Assembly (NCBI RefSeq): GCF_965230735.1
Contig: NZ_OZ246016.1
Location: 3,472,001 to 3,536,000, forward strand
Reading direction: 5' to 3'
From: Motiliproteus sp965230735
GTDB lineage: Bacteria > Pseudomonadota > Gammaproteobacteria > Pseudomonadales > Balneatricaceae
DNA: 64,000 nt
Shown here: positions 47,697 to 58,200 of the stretch, piece after piece
Layout of the letters: each line of letters starts with the position of its first letter
Position numbering within the stretch: the stretch's first letter is position 1
The notes under the pieces: generated by a model
Database searches by the model: none
The model's input: only the letters and a program-made list of their open reading frames with translations
What the model was told of the DNA's origin: nothing
Translations under genes and position numbers: made by a program

Positions 47697-50471
47697 TCAT
47701 CGAACCCTAAAGCCACGCAAACGGTTGGCATTGGTGACCACGGTGACCGATGACAGCGACATCGCCAACCCGGCAACCACAGGGTTGAGCAGCATACCGG
47801 TAAACGGAAACAGCAGACCGGCGGCGATCGGAATCCCGATGCTGTTGTAGATAAAGGCCCCCCAGAGGTTCTGCCGGATATTGGTCAGGGTGGCCCGGCT
47901 CAACTCCACCGCATCGGCCAAGCCATCGAGCGAATCGTGCATCAAGGCCACATCGGCACTCTCGATCGCTACATCGGTACCACTGCCGATGGCAAAACTG
48001 ACATCGGCCAACGACAGCGCCGGGGCATCATTAATGCCGTCACCGACCATCGCCACCACCTCTCCACGCTGCTGCAATTGAGCCACATAATCGAGCTTGT
48101 GCTGCGGCAGCAACTCGGCCTGGTATTCATCAATGGTCAATGCTTCGGCAACGGCCTGGGCTGACGCAGCATTATCACCGGTCAGCATGACCAGTTTCAC
48201 CCCCTGTCGGTGCAGACGCTGCAGCGCCGGTGCCGCATCCTGACGCAACGGATCGGCGATCGCAGCCATCGCCAGCAGTCGACTATCATGGGCCAGATAG
48301 ACCTGGGTCCAGGCTTGCTGTTGCCAACGCTGTTCAACATCGGCTAACGGATTGAGATCGATATCCTGCTGCTGCATCAAACGGCGATTTCCCAGCAGAA
48401 TGGATTGGCCGTTATCGGTCAGCGCCCGTACGCCCAACCCATCCAGGGTTTCAAACCCCTGCACCTCCAGTTGCTCCACTCCTTGGCTGTCACAGAATCG
48501 ATTCAACGCCGCCGCCAGCGGATGTTGGGAGTTTTTCTCCAACGCATGAATCAGGTTTAATGCTTGGCGCTGATCGACCCCATCCGCCAGCGCCAATTCG
48601 ACCACATCGGGCTGCCCCTGAGTCAGGGTACCGGTTTTATCCAGCACCAGGGTGGTGATCTCGCTGGCCCGCTGCAGCGCGTCACCATTACGGATCAGGA
48701 CGCCCATTTCGGCCGCCTTGCCGATCCCGATCATGGTCGAGATCGGTGTCGCCAATCCCAGCGCGCAGGGGCAGGCGATAATCAGTACCGTGACCGAGCT
48801 GACCAACATATACACCGCTTTCGGCTCCGGCCCCAGCCACCACCATAGCAGGGCGCTGACCAGCGCGATCAGGATCACCACCGGCACAAACACCGACGCG
48901 ACCCGATCCGCCAACTGACTGATCGGCGGCTTGGAGTTCTGGGCCTGCTGTACCATCGAGATGATACCCGCCAGCACCGTATCCCGACCGACACGGGTAG
49001 CACGATAAAGCAACGCCCCCTGGGTATTCATCGTACCCGCCGCCACCGCATCGCCGGCCTGCTTGACCACAGGCAGGGGTTCGCCGGTCAGCATCGACTC
49101 ATCCAGCAGGCCTTCGCCCTGCTCCACCTCGCCATCGACGGCCACGGTCTCGCCGGTCCGCAACCGAATCAGGTCACCGGGTTGAACCAGCTCCACGGCC
49201 AACTCCTGCTCCACCCCGTCGCGCAGCACCCGGGCTCGTTTGGGCTGAAGATCCAACAGTCCGCGAATCGCCTGCTGCGTTTGTCCCCGCGCTCTTAACT
49301 CCAATACCTGCCCCAGATTGACCAGGCCGATAATCAAGGCCGACGCTTCGAAGTAGAGTCCACGAGATTGGGGCGGCAGCAGCTCGGGAAACAACACCAC
49401 CAGCATCGAATAGAGCCAGGCCGAACCGGTTCCCAGCGCAATCAGGCTGTCCATATTGGCACTGCGGTTGCGCAGGGTTTTCCAGGCCCCGGTGAAGAAA
49501 TGACCGCCGCAGTAGACCATCACCGCCACGGTCAGCAGCCCCACCAGCCCCCAACCCAACTGTTGAGTCGGGGTCTCAACGGCCATACCGAACACCATTC
49601 CCCAGACCATCATCGGCAGTCCGAGCCCCAATGCCAGCAGGCTGTGACGGCGCTTTTGATTCATCTCCTGCTGCCGTTGTCGCTGTTGCTGCTGCTCCAA
49701 TAATTCAGGATCCTGGATCGCTTCAGCACCGTAACCGGCCGCGACGACTGCCTGAATCAACGCCTTATCGGCGGCGGTGCCGGAGACCTGGGCGGTTCGG
49801 TTGGCAAAATTGATGTCGGCTTTAACAACGCCGGGAACGGCATCCAAGGCCTTTTGGACACTGTTGACGCAGGCGGCGCAGGTCAGCCCACTCAGCGCCA
49901 GCTGAACCGCCGCTCCAGCCGTGTCGTTTGCAGCCTCGGTCGCGACAGAGGACTCCATCGTGGGATCAGGCGTCGCTACTGACTCCGCTTCAGTTATCGG
50001 CAAAGGCTCAACCTTCTGACCGTTGTTGCCCTCCGTGGAGCGAGTCTGCGGGGTTAAGGCAAGCCTTTCAGCCGGGTATCCCAGCGAACTTATCAGCGCA
50101 ATCACTTCGGTCTCAGCCAGGCGACTAATGACCTCGGCTTCCTGGCTGTCGAGATCGACCTGGATATCACCGTCACTGTCCTGCTGCTGGATCTGTTGGC
50201 GGATTTTATTCACGCAACCGTTACAGCTCAGCCCGTCGAGCTGCAACTGGATGCGGTGATGAGGAACAGAAGCGAGTTCGCAGGCCGGGTAACCCAGTTG
50301 ATTGATAACCTCGAGAACTTCGTTCAGCGCCAGTCGGCTATTGACCTCGGCCTGCAAGCTATCCAGATCGACCTGAATATCACCGTCGCTGTCACGCTGC
50401 TGAATCTGCTGCCGGATTTTGTTGACGCAGCCGTTGCAGCTGACGCCTTCGAGTTGAAGCTGGTAGGCCAT
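47697..50471 (-). CDS. copA: Copper-exporting P1B-type ATPase with three metal-binding domains
   Basis: 924 residues. Three N-terminal HMA domains: two near-identical ones at about 1-65 and 70-135, both with CNGC (LSCNGCVNKIRQQIQQ), and a third at about 188-252 with CAAC. Next come TM helices with CPC (IIACPCALGLATP), the phosphorylation site DKTGTLTQG, the HP motif SQHPLAAAL, GDGINDAP, and a last TM with MSLSSVTVV, as in Cu(I) ATPases. It exports Cu(I) from the cytoplasm. A MerR-type promoter lies upstream (50516-50547). The duplicated first two HMA domains are unusual. Confidence 0.95.
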   Translation of the reverse strand: MAYQLQLEGVSCNGCVNKIRQQIQQRDSDGDIQVDLDSLQAEVNSRLALNEVLEVINQLGYPACELASVPHHRIQLQLDGLSCNGCVNKIRQQIQQQDSDGDIQVDLDSQEAEVISRLAETEVIALISSLGYPAERLALTPQTRSTEGNNGQKVEPLPITEAESVATPDPTMESSVATEAANDTAGAAVQLALSGLTCAACVNSVQKALDAVPGVVKADINFANRTAQVSGTAADKALIQAVVAAGYGAEAIQDPELLEQQQQRQRQQEMNQKRRHSLLALGLGLPMMVWGMVFGMAVETPTQQLGWGLVGLLTVAVMVYCGGHFFTGAWKTLRNRSANMDSLIALGTGSAWLYSMLVVLFPELLPPQSRGLYFEASALIIGLVNLGQVLELRARGQTQQAIRGLLDLQPKRARVLRDGVEQELAVELVQPGDLIRLRTGETVAVDGEVEQGEGLLDESMLTGEPLPVVKQAGDAVAAGTMNTQGALLYRATRVGRDTVLAGIISMVQQAQNSKPPISQLADRVASVFVPVVILIALVSALLWWWLGPEPKAVYMLVSSVTVLIIACPCALGLATPISTMIGIGKAAEMGVLIRNGDALQRASEITTLVLDKTGTLTQGQPDVVELALADGVDQRQALNLIHALEKNSQHPLAAALNRFCDSQGVEQLEVQGFETLDGLGVRALTDNGQSILLGNRRLMQQQDIDLNPLADVEQRWQQQAWTQVYLAHDSRLLAMAAIADPLRQDAAPALQRLHRQGVKLVMLTGDNAASAQAVAEALTIDEYQAELLPQHKLDYVAQLQQRGEVVAMVGDGINDAPALSLADVSFAIGSGTDVAIESADVALMHDSLDGLADAVELSRATLTNIRQNLWGAFIYNSIGIPIAAGLLFPFTGMLLNPVVAGLAMSLSSVTVVTNANRLRGFRVR

Positions 50472-50515
50472 GGAGCATCCTGTGGTTCGTTCTAGGGTTC
50501 TGCCCGTGATGCCTA

Positions 50516-50547
50516 ACTGTAAACCCTAAAGTGAACTTCAGGGTCAA
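50516..50547 (-). promoter_or_regulatory. MerR-family (CueR-type) promoter of copA
   Basis: Minus-strand TTGACC, an elongated 20-base spacer carrying the dyad ACCCT-N12-AGGGT, then TACAGT. Long spacers with a dyad between -35 and -10 are the hallmark of CueR/MerR control. No cueR gene is next to it. Confidence 0.78.
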
Positions 50548-50595
50548 CCACTTTCTTAGCCCCTCATCAAAACGGTGGAGTGTCTGCGAATCGGC

Positions 50596-51063
50596 TCAGC
50601 GCCAATCCTTCTTGCGAAGCGCCACGTAGCTGCCGCTAAAACGGAAACAGCATTGCCCGGCCTCAATGACCTCGACCTGAAGATCGCAGCGGGCCTTGCC
50701 CCGCTCCCTCAGGCGCTCGACGAAGGCTGCTATCTGTTCAGGCTCAGGCATCCGGGTCTGGAGACGGAAATCACGGGTCACCGGCAACATGTACTCCAGC
50801 CGGCTGTCGCGGATAACCACATCGTAGGGCTGATCCTCGCCCTGCAACAGCAGCGTGATCGCGCCCCAGCCACAGAGGTTTGCACCGGCACTCAGAGCCC
50901 CGGCAAACGCCGTCCCCTTATCGTTATGGTTTGCTTCCAGCGCCAGCTCGAAGGCCAGATCCCGTCCATCGTAGTCGATGCCGACAAACCCCATATGGTT
51001 GGTCAGCGGAATCTGTTGATGAATCAGCTGCTGAAACTGTTCAATTTGGGCGTGGGTATCCAT
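50596..51063 (-). CDS. Thioesterase-domain protein (YiiD C-terminal type)
   Basis: 155 residues, hot-dog fold. Signatures are IPLTNHMGFVGIDYDGRDL, NHNDKGTAFAGALSAGANLC and WGAITLLL, typical of the putative thioesterase domain PF09500. It probably hydrolyses an acyl-CoA of unknown type. It lies 50 bases downstream of the nitroreductase gene on the same strand. Confidence 0.86.
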   Translation of the reverse strand: MDTHAQIEQFQQLIHQQIPLTNHMGFVGIDYDGRDLAFELALEANHNDKGTAFAGALSAGANLCGWGAITLLLQGEDQPYDVVIRDSRLEYMLPVTRDFRLQTRMPEPEQIAAFVERLRERGKARCDLQVEVIEAGQCCFRFSGSYVALRKKDWR

Positions 51064-51113
51064 GGTGTCGATCTCTCCTTGACGGACGGAGTTGTGCGTA
51101 TCGTTACCCGAAC

Positions 51114-51677
51114 CTAGTTGGCCGGCCAGCTCTGAACATAATCGGTCGGATCCAGCGGGCAGAGTGTTTTCATCTTCTCAGGCTGCGATCCCAGATAAAC
51201 GAAACCGATAATCTGCTCATTGTCGGCCAGACCCAGTCCTTTCATGACCTGGATGTTGTAAGCCATATCGCCGGTCCGCCACATCCCACCGATACCTTGG
51301 GCAAAAGCGGCCAGCAGCAGGTTCTGCGTTGCGGCACCCGCGGCGATCTGCTGCTCTACTTCCGGCACTTTCGGATGCGATTGGATTTTGGCGATCGCCA
51401 CGACGACTAGCGGTGCCCGCAGCGGCATATTGCGCAGCTTGTTCTGCTTCGCTTCGCTCATCTCCGGCTCGTCAGCCAACCCGGCTGCCAGAAACAGCTC
51501 ACCAAGCCGGGCCCGATCATTACCGGCGACAGTCAGAAAGCGCCAGGGACGCAGGGCACCATGATCCGGAGCCCGCACCGCGGCCTGAAACATGTTCTGC
51601 AGCTGTTCCTCGGTGGGAGGCTGATCACCCAGCATCGGCGATGAGACCCGGTTGTGCAGCAGTTCCAAGGCATCCAT
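51114..51677 (-). CDS. NAD(P)H nitroreductase (YdjA-like)
   Basis: 187 residues, FMN-dependent. Signatures are LLHNRVSSPMLGDQPPTEEQ, AAVRAPDHGALRPWRFLTV, AAGAATQNLLLAAFAQGIGG and GFVYLGSQPEKM, which fit the short YdjA group. Substrate unknown. Confidence 0.92.
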   Translation of the reverse strand: MDALELLHNRVSSPMLGDQPPTEEQLQNMFQAAVRAPDHGALRPWRFLTVAGNDRARLGELFLAAGLADEPEMSEAKQNKLRNMPLRAPLVVVAIAKIQSHPKVPEVEQQIAAGAATQNLLLAAFAQGIGGMWRTGDMAYNIQVMKGLGLADNEQIIGFVYLGSQPEKMKTLCPLDPTDYVQSWPAN

Positions 51678-51734
51678 TGTGATTCTCCGTACGGTTATTG
51701 TCTGACTCTAATTAGCAGCTTTGTCGATCAAGCC

Positions 51735-52562
51735 CTATTGGCGCAGCAAGCGGATATTGTCCGGGCTGAACGCTTCGGTGCTGCGATAGGGATTGATATC
51801 CAAACCGCCCCGTCGCACATAGCGGGCATAGACGCTCAGCTGCTCCGGCTGACAGCGTTGATAGATATCCAGAAAGATCTGCTCGACACACTGCTCATGG
51901 AAATCCCCGTGCTCACGGTAGGAGATCAGGTACTTGAGCAACCCTTTGCGATCGATCGGCTGGCCGCGGTACTCGATCTGGATGCTGGCCCAGTCCGGTT
52001 GCCCTGTCACCGGGCAGTTGGACTTGAGCAGATGACTGTACAACTGCTCATCCACCGGATCACCGTCGCCGCTACTCAGTAACTGCGGCGCCGGCTGGTA
52101 ATGCTCGATCTCCACATCCAGCTGATCCAACGACTCCCCTTTGAGGGGTTCGATGATGCCGGTCGCATCCAGGGTCTGGATCGCTACGGTCACCGGACCG
52201 CCGAAGGCCGTACTCAGGTCTTCCACCAGGTGTTGCTGCACCTGATCCATCGAATCGAAACGGGTCAGATTGAAGGAGTTGAGGTAGAGCTTGAATGACT
52301 TCGATTCGACGATATGACTCGAATCGCAGGGAATACGAAACTCGGCGATCGCCACCTGGGGCTTGCCCTTCGGGTCCAGCCACGACAGCTCGTAGGCATT
52401 CCACAGATCGAATCCACGAAACGGCGCCTTGTCATAGCCCAGCTTCTGCCAATTGTTGGCCCGCTCGATCGAAAACAGCTGAGACGGATCGTAGTGACAC
52501 ACATACTGGGTGTCCTGGCCCAGCGGTGCCAGTTTGATCGCGTCGTGATTATCAGAACTCAA
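51735..52562 (-). CDS. queF: 7-cyano-7-deazaguanine reductase QueF
   Basis: 275 residues, the long two-domain (YqcD) type. It reduces preQ0 to preQ1 with NADPH in queuosine synthesis. Signatures are ESKSFKLYLNSFN, the catalytic Cys in KSNCPVTGQPDWA, and FHEQCVEQIFLDI. It overlaps the ABC permease gene by 4 bases. Confidence 0.97.
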   Translation of the reverse strand: MSSDNHDAIKLAPLGQDTQYVCHYDPSQLFSIERANNWQKLGYDKAPFRGFDLWNAYELSWLDPKGKPQVAIAEFRIPCDSSHIVESKSFKLYLNSFNLTRFDSMDQVQQHLVEDLSTAFGGPVTVAIQTLDATGIIEPLKGESLDQLDVEIEHYQPAPQLLSSGDGDPVDEQLYSHLLKSNCPVTGQPDWASIQIEYRGQPIDRKGLLKYLISYREHGDFHEQCVEQIFLDIYQRCQPEQLSVYARYVRRGGLDINPYRSTEAFSPDNIRLLRQ

Positions 52563-53332
52563 TGGCGGATCCCCTTTCCGGTTCGCAGCAGGTGAAGTGC
52601 AAAGCTATACAACGCCACGATAAAGACCAGGATGATGCTGAAGGCAAAAGTCAGGTCGATATCGCTGACTCCCAGAATCCCGTAGCGGAAGGTGTTGACC
52701 ATATAGAGGATCGGGTTCGCCATCGACACGCCCTGCCAGAATTCCGGCAGCAACTGGATCGAATAGAACACCCCACCCAGGTAGGTCAGCGGCGTCAAAA
52801 CAAAGGTCGGTACGATCGCGACATCATCAAAGCTGTTGGCGTAAATAGCGTTAATAAAGCCACCGAGGGCGAACAGCACCGCGGTCAGGAACACCACCGC
52901 GACAATAACAAACAGGTTGTGCACCTGCAGATCGGTGAAGAACAGCGACAACAGGGTGACGATCAGGCCGACCCCCAATCCGCGGGCCACCCCACCGAGC
53001 ACGTAACCGATCAGAATCACCGACGCCGGCACCGGTGACACCATGATCTCTTCGACATGACGCTGGAATTTGGCGCTGTAGAACGACGACACCACGTTGC
53101 CGTAGGAGTTGGTAATCACCGACATCATGATCAGCCCCGGAACGATGAACTCCATATAATCATAGCCATCCATCTGCCCGATTCTGGAACCAATCAGGTT
53201 GCCGAAGATAATGAAGTAAAGAGTCATGGTGATCGCCGGGGGCAGCAGGGTCTGGGCCCAGATCCGCAAAAACCGCCGAATCTCGCGACTGACAATGGTG
53301 ATCAGCGCGATGCTATTGTCTTGAATCCGCAT
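52559..53332 (-). CDS. yadH: ABC-2 type exporter permease (YadH-like)
   Basis: 257 residues, six TM helices. Signatures are WAQTLLPPAITMTLYFIIFG, YMEFIVPGLIMMSVITNSY, FQRHVEEIMVSPVPASVIL and the C-terminal PILYMVNTFRYGILGVSD. Length and partner match E. coli YadGH. The transported substrate is unknown. Confidence 0.93.
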   Translation of the reverse strand: MRIQDNSIALITIVSREIRRFLRIWAQTLLPPAITMTLYFIIFGNLIGSRIGQMDGYDYMEFIVPGLIMMSVITNSYGNVVSSFYSAKFQRHVEEIMVSPVPASVILIGYVLGGVARGLGVGLIVTLLSLFFTDLQVHNLFVIVAVVFLTAVLFALGGFINAIYANSFDDVAIVPTFVLTPLTYLGGVFYSIQLLPEFWQGVSMANPILYMVNTFRYGILGVSDIDLTFAFSIILVFIVALYSFALHLLRTGKGIRH

Positions 53333-54255
53333 TATGACTCCAGGTTCTTCTCGACCAGCCGGACAAACAGTTCCTCGAGCCGGTTGGTTTTGTTTCGCAT
53401 GCTCGCCACCTGGATATCCTGTTTCTGCAGTTGACTGAAGAGCTCGTTCAGGCCTTGCTGCTTGTCCACTTCGACCAACAGCGTGTGGTCGCCCTCAAGC
53501 TCAATCGAATAGCCGTCAAGACGCGGCAGCTGTTGCAGCGGTTGGGCCAGATCCAACACAAAGGTCTCTCGGTTAAGCTGACTCAACAGCTCCCGCTTCG
53601 AGGTGTTGGCGCGAATCTCACCACGGTCGATGATGGCGATGTTGCGGCACAGGCTTTCGGCCTCTTCGAGATAGTGAGTGGTCAGGATGATGGTGGTACC
53701 GGCCTCGTTCAACTGCTGTAGGAACTCCCACATCGAACGCCGAAGTTCGATATCCACCCCGGCGGTGGGCTCATCCAGGATCAGCAGTTTGGGGTTATGA
53801 ATCAACGCCCTGGCAATCATCAAGCGGCGTTTCATCCCACCCGACAGCATCCGGGCCGTGGTATGACGCTTATCCCACAGCCCCAGCGCCTGCAGGTAAT
53901 GATCGGCCGACTCGTTGGCCTCCCGACGCTGCATGCCGTAATAGCCCGCCTGGGTGACGACGATATCCCGCACCTGCTCAAACTGATTGAAGTTGAACTC
54001 CTGCGGCACAACGCCCATCGATTTCTTGGCCGCCACGGAGTCGGTATCCAGGTTGTGGCCGAACACCGATACGCTACCGGCACTTTTATTGATCAGGGTC
54101 GAGACGATCCCCAGGGTGGTCGACTTACCGGCACCGTTGGGACCAAGCAGAGCAAAAAAATCACCCTGCTGGACTTCGAGGTCGATCCCTTTCAGGGCCT
54201 CAAAGCCGTTATCGTAGGTTTTTCTTAACCCCCGGATAGACAGGGCCTGGGTCAT
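53332..54255 (-). CDS. yadG: ABC transporter ATP-binding protein (YadG-like)
   Basis: 307 residues from ATG 54255 (AGGAA upstream), rather than the in-frame start 54 bases earlier. Walker A LLGPNGAGKST, signature LSGGMKRRLMIARAL, Walker B LLILDEPTAGVD, then a C-terminal regulatory part. The stop shares a base with the permease start. Confidence 0.95.
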   Translation of the reverse strand: MTQALSIRGLRKTYDNGFEALKGIDLEVQQGDFFALLGPNGAGKSTTLGIVSTLINKSAGSVSVFGHNLDTDSVAAKKSMGVVPQEFNFNQFEQVRDIVVTQAGYYGMQRREANESADHYLQALGLWDKRHTTARMLSGGMKRRLMIARALIHNPKLLILDEPTAGVDIELRRSMWEFLQQLNEAGTTIILTTHYLEEAESLCRNIAIIDRGEIRANTSKRELLSQLNRETFVLDLAQPLQQLPRLDGYSIELEGDHTLLVEVDKQQGLNELFSQLQKQDIQVASMRNKTNRLEELFVRLVEKNLES

Positions 54256-54342
54256 AGTGATTTCCTGGAAAGGTAAGATCGGAAACGGACCCGTCCTATG
54301 TTGGGCCACTGCGCTGAGTTTTCAACAGCAGCCCAGAGGGAA

Positions 54343-54882
54343 TCAAAGGAAGTTTTTCGGCAACCGCTGCAGGTATTTTTTCATCTGCATATCGGTCTTC
54401 AATACATGATCCAACACCCAGCCCCGCAACAGACCGACAATCTGCTCCTGGACCTGGGGATCGAGGTTCAGTGAATCGCTCTCGGTGGAATCCGCCTCAA
54501 CCGGTTCGGAGCCGGGTTCACCGTAATTGTCGATCTTGGCGGTCTCCTGCTCCAGAATCACCTCCAGGTCATCCTCGACACTGATGGGCTCGCTCTCCAG
54601 TACCCGCTGTCGCAGGGCCGCCATCTGCTCCAGGATGCGCTGGTGCTCCATCTTGTGGTCGATATAACCGGGATATTTCATTTTCAGCTGGGTCTTCTCC
54701 TCCTGACGGAAGTGACTCTGGGTATACTCCTCCAGCTGTTCGAACAGCTGCTTCAGGATCGCCCGATTGTTATCCAGCTTCAGTGCCAGTTCGACCCCGT
54801 TAATCAGGCAAAAAAGGTACTTGTGCTCATCATCGATAATCAGATTGCCGACTGACATCGCATCTTGCCAAACCACTGGCAT
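54343..54882 (-). CDS. Bacteriohemerythrin
   Basis: 179 residues from ATG 54882, preceded by GGGAGG. Diiron-binding pattern: H in IDDEHKYLF, H in YTQSHFRQEE, HxxxH in YIDHKMEHQRIL, and HxxxxD in LDHVLKTDMQM. An acidic insert of about 40 residues (EPISVEDDLEVILEQE, then SEPVEADSTESDSLN) separates helices 3 and 4 and is unusual. It binds oxygen; a role as O2 sensor or store is likely. Confidence 0.92.
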   Translation of the reverse strand: MPVVWQDAMSVGNLIIDDEHKYLFCLINGVELALKLDNNRAILKQLFEQLEEYTQSHFRQEEKTQLKMKYPGYIDHKMEHQRILEQMAALRQRVLESEPISVEDDLEVILEQETAKIDNYGEPGSEPVEADSTESDSLNLDPQVQEQIVGLLRGWVLDHVLKTDMQMKKYLQRLPKNFL

Positions 54883-54940
54883 AATAGACCTCCCAGCCCC
54901 ACAACGGGGTCTATTCCAATTGACATGAGTTGCCGACCCG

Positions 54941-55255
54941 ATGAGCCAAGCCCCAACGATCCACACCCAACTTCAACAGCTGTTTCAACAAAGTGTCCAA
55001 GCTCTCGAGGCAACCGGCAGCGAAGAAGCGGTTGAGATCATCGAGCAGCGCTTTGAACAGATTTTTCAGGCGATCGATCAAGATCAGGAATACAGACACC
55101 TGGCGCAGGATACGATTTCCAGTCTGATCACCATGCACCCCAACCTGACCCCACTGATTCCCCGCCTGCTGCTATGGCAACTGGGCGGGACCTGTCTGCA
55201 TTTTCTCAGCGATGAGGAGATCGAACAGTTCAGTCAGCAAGATGAGCTGCATTAA
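54941..55255 (+). CDS. Hypothetical 104-residue helical protein
   Basis: An acidic, Gln-rich helical protein (LQQLFQQSVQALEATGSEEA; LIPRLLLWQLGGTCLHFLSD). It may be a small conserved pseudomonad-type protein, but I do not recognise it with confidence. Divergent from the hemerythrin gene with 58 bases between. Confidence 0.7.
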   Translation: MSQAPTIHTQLQQLFQQSVQALEATGSEEAVEIIEQRFEQIFQAIDQDQEYRHLAQDTISSLITMHPNLTPLIPRLLLWQLGGTCLHFLSDEEIEQFSQQDELH

Positions 55256-55298
55256 CACCCTAGCCTAACTTACCTTTAATCCCAATCGGTTAAAGGTA

Positions 55299-58200
55299 TT
55301 ACTGGCTGAAGTTCTCCTGCCAGAAGATCATCCGGTCGTTACCGCGGTAGCGACCGAACGAGGCCTGTCCTTGGGGGTTCTGATCACCGCTACCCTCCCA
55401 GTCGAACTTCAACCAATCATCAACATCCAAGATCAGATCGACCTGGCCTTCTTTACCCACACCCGGCGCCTCCAATACCAACGGCAAGCCACTGGGACTT
55501 TCACCGCTACTTACGACCGCGCTACTCGCCGATGCGGTGATCAAAGTATCACCCACATTCAGATTGTCAGAGCCGTAATCGCTATGATCCAAACTGGCCT
55601 TAGAACTGCTATAGGGGGTACAGCTGTCATCCGAATGCAAAACAAAACGACTGCCGTTGTAGTACTGCACCTGTAGCGGTACCTCCAAATCCTCCGTTTC
55701 CGGACCAAAGGCATTATTAACGACCAGTCGGCCATAGCGGATTTTGGTATCACCCAGCTTCCCATGCCCATTGCTACCGTCACCCTCAACATCCAGATTG
55801 AAGCTATTTAGGACAGTAGGGTCTCCTCCGATCGAGCTATCCTTGGGCGCGATGCCGATCGATAGATTATCAAAAGGCCCATCAACGCCCCCCGAGCGAT
55901 GCACGACCAACTCTAAGACCATATCAAGCACCCCCTCTGTCCACACAACGTTACCTGCTTGCTCGAGCCGTGAGGGGGCGATCAGGGCACCATCATTCAC
56001 CACCGCTAGGTTCAACTCTCCGCGCGAATTGATCCTTGCGAAATCGCCCTCGTAGTTGGTGGTCGTCCCACCACCGGTATTGCGTGCGGTAAGGGTAAAG
56101 TCCACGCCAAATTTCTCACCCATGTAGGTGAAGTCGGAACTAACGCAGCTACTCAGAGCGGTTCTGTTACTGAGGTTAGGGCCACTGAGCAGGAAGTGGT
56201 CCGGATAGAAGCGTCCAACATAGGGCGCCGTACCGGTTACGTCACCCGCCCCCAGATAGCTGCCATCGGTCAAGTTAGCCGTCAGACTGATGATGCCCAC
56301 CTCACTCCATGACAGGTTTGATTTGGTGCTGGCGCCGGCGCTAAAGCCGCTGAAAGTAGCATTACTCAAGGCAGGATTCGTCCCGCCTGCTGGTAGAACC
56401 AGTCCCTGAGTCAGGGTCACTGTTTCTGCCGTACTTTCCTGACCGAAGTTTGCCGTCACGCCGTTATCCGACAGATCGGCGCCGCTATCGGGAACACCGT
56501 CGTTGTCGCTATCATCGCTCGAGGCCCAGGGCACCGCCGTTACCGTCGCAGTAAAAGCTTCCCCGGCGGCTTTAAAGGGGGATCCTGTTGCTGTGCTGGC
56601 TGCAGGATTGCCCGTTACGTCGATATGGAAGGCAAACGGTCGAACAGTAAAACTGGTCGAGCTACCTGACAGCACAGTTTCTGACACGGGTTCCGATTCA
56701 GCTAATGTCAGACTAGCGCTCATCTTTACCTGACCGACATCATCGTAAACAATCGGAATGGGTGCTCTGCCCTGAGCATCAAAGTTCAGACTGACAGTGT
56801 CTGGTAACACCCGCTCAATACCCGACCGGTCTAGCAGGCGAAACTCCCGCCCACTTATGCAGCTGCTCGGATCAAGGCATTGATAACCCAAAGCAACATC
56901 CAACGACTGATTCTGAACTCGTGCCAAACAAGCTCCTGTATTGGGATCAGTCGTGATAGCACGAAGCTGTAGGGTAGCAGCGTTTGGAGGTAGGTCTGAA
57001 CGATTTCCGGCTATCTGATGCGGGAGCTCTTCCGAACTAGCACTGGCATCATAGAATTTCAGCACAGCTTCTCTAAAAGCCAGCCTGGGATCTTCACTGC
57101 TGTCTCCATCCTTATCGGTGGCGCTGTTATTATCAGTGATATCGATATCCATATGCGGAGCACCGGTAACTTCCGTATGGGCCAGAGCCAATACCACTGA
57201 CGACTCACCATCGGCCCAAGCGTAAGTGGCGATACCGTCGTTAGCTGTACCGTTGGCAACACTGCCGCCGCCAGAGCTCAAGCTCCAGTCACCAAAACCT
57301 GTATTGGTATTGAGCGTCATTGTGACACCGCTACCCGGCTCGACCGCTGCATCGCTGCTGTCGTGGGCGGTGATAGTTATTGAGGAAGCTTCACAGGTGA
57401 CACCCTGCTCGCTGTGACTGATCGCATAGTGATCCACCTGGTTATCACAATCGGTGTCCTCAGCTTCGATTTCGATATGATCGACCACGAAGCTTTCGCT
57501 GCCGCCGCCATAGAAACTCGTAACCCGCAGCCGTATCTGGGTGTTGGTAGAGATATAACTACTGATATTGAAGCTGCTGCTACCACTACTGGTGCCGCTG
57601 ATACCGGTGTAGTTCTGTAGCACCGTCCAGTTGCTGCCGCCGTTGGAGGAGATCTCCAGTGACACCTGATCATTGCTGTCAACGCCGCTGGTGGTGCGAT
57701 GATTCAATCTCAGGGTGGCCGTGTCATAGCCCGATAGATCGACCTCGCGAGTAACTCCAGGTGTACCGCCGGTATTCGGATTATCATCCAGATAGAGTTC
57801 ACCGTTGAAAATCTGAACATTGCCGGTCGTAGCACCGAGGCCATCACCATCGACTTCGCTCCAAGACCCAGCCCAGTCAGCATCGCCGTCATTATTGCTG
57901 AAACCGGCCACGGTAAAGTTGTCCCGGAAGGTAACCGTACAAGACGTTGTGGTCGGACAGGTCCGCTCGGCGGCATCCCAGTTATCCCCGGCCAGGGTGT
58001 TGTTGTAGATACTGGTGACCTGAGACGCAGACACAGCTTCGTTGAAGATCAATAGCTCATCAACCAAGCCTCGCCAGTCCTGCCCGAGATCGAATCCGCC
58101 GCCGACGGAATCCTGCTCCTGTCCCAGAATCAAGCCCCCGCTATCGATATCCAGAGCCGACGTCGAGCCTGTGGTACAGCCCTGCAGGCTCGCATCACGG

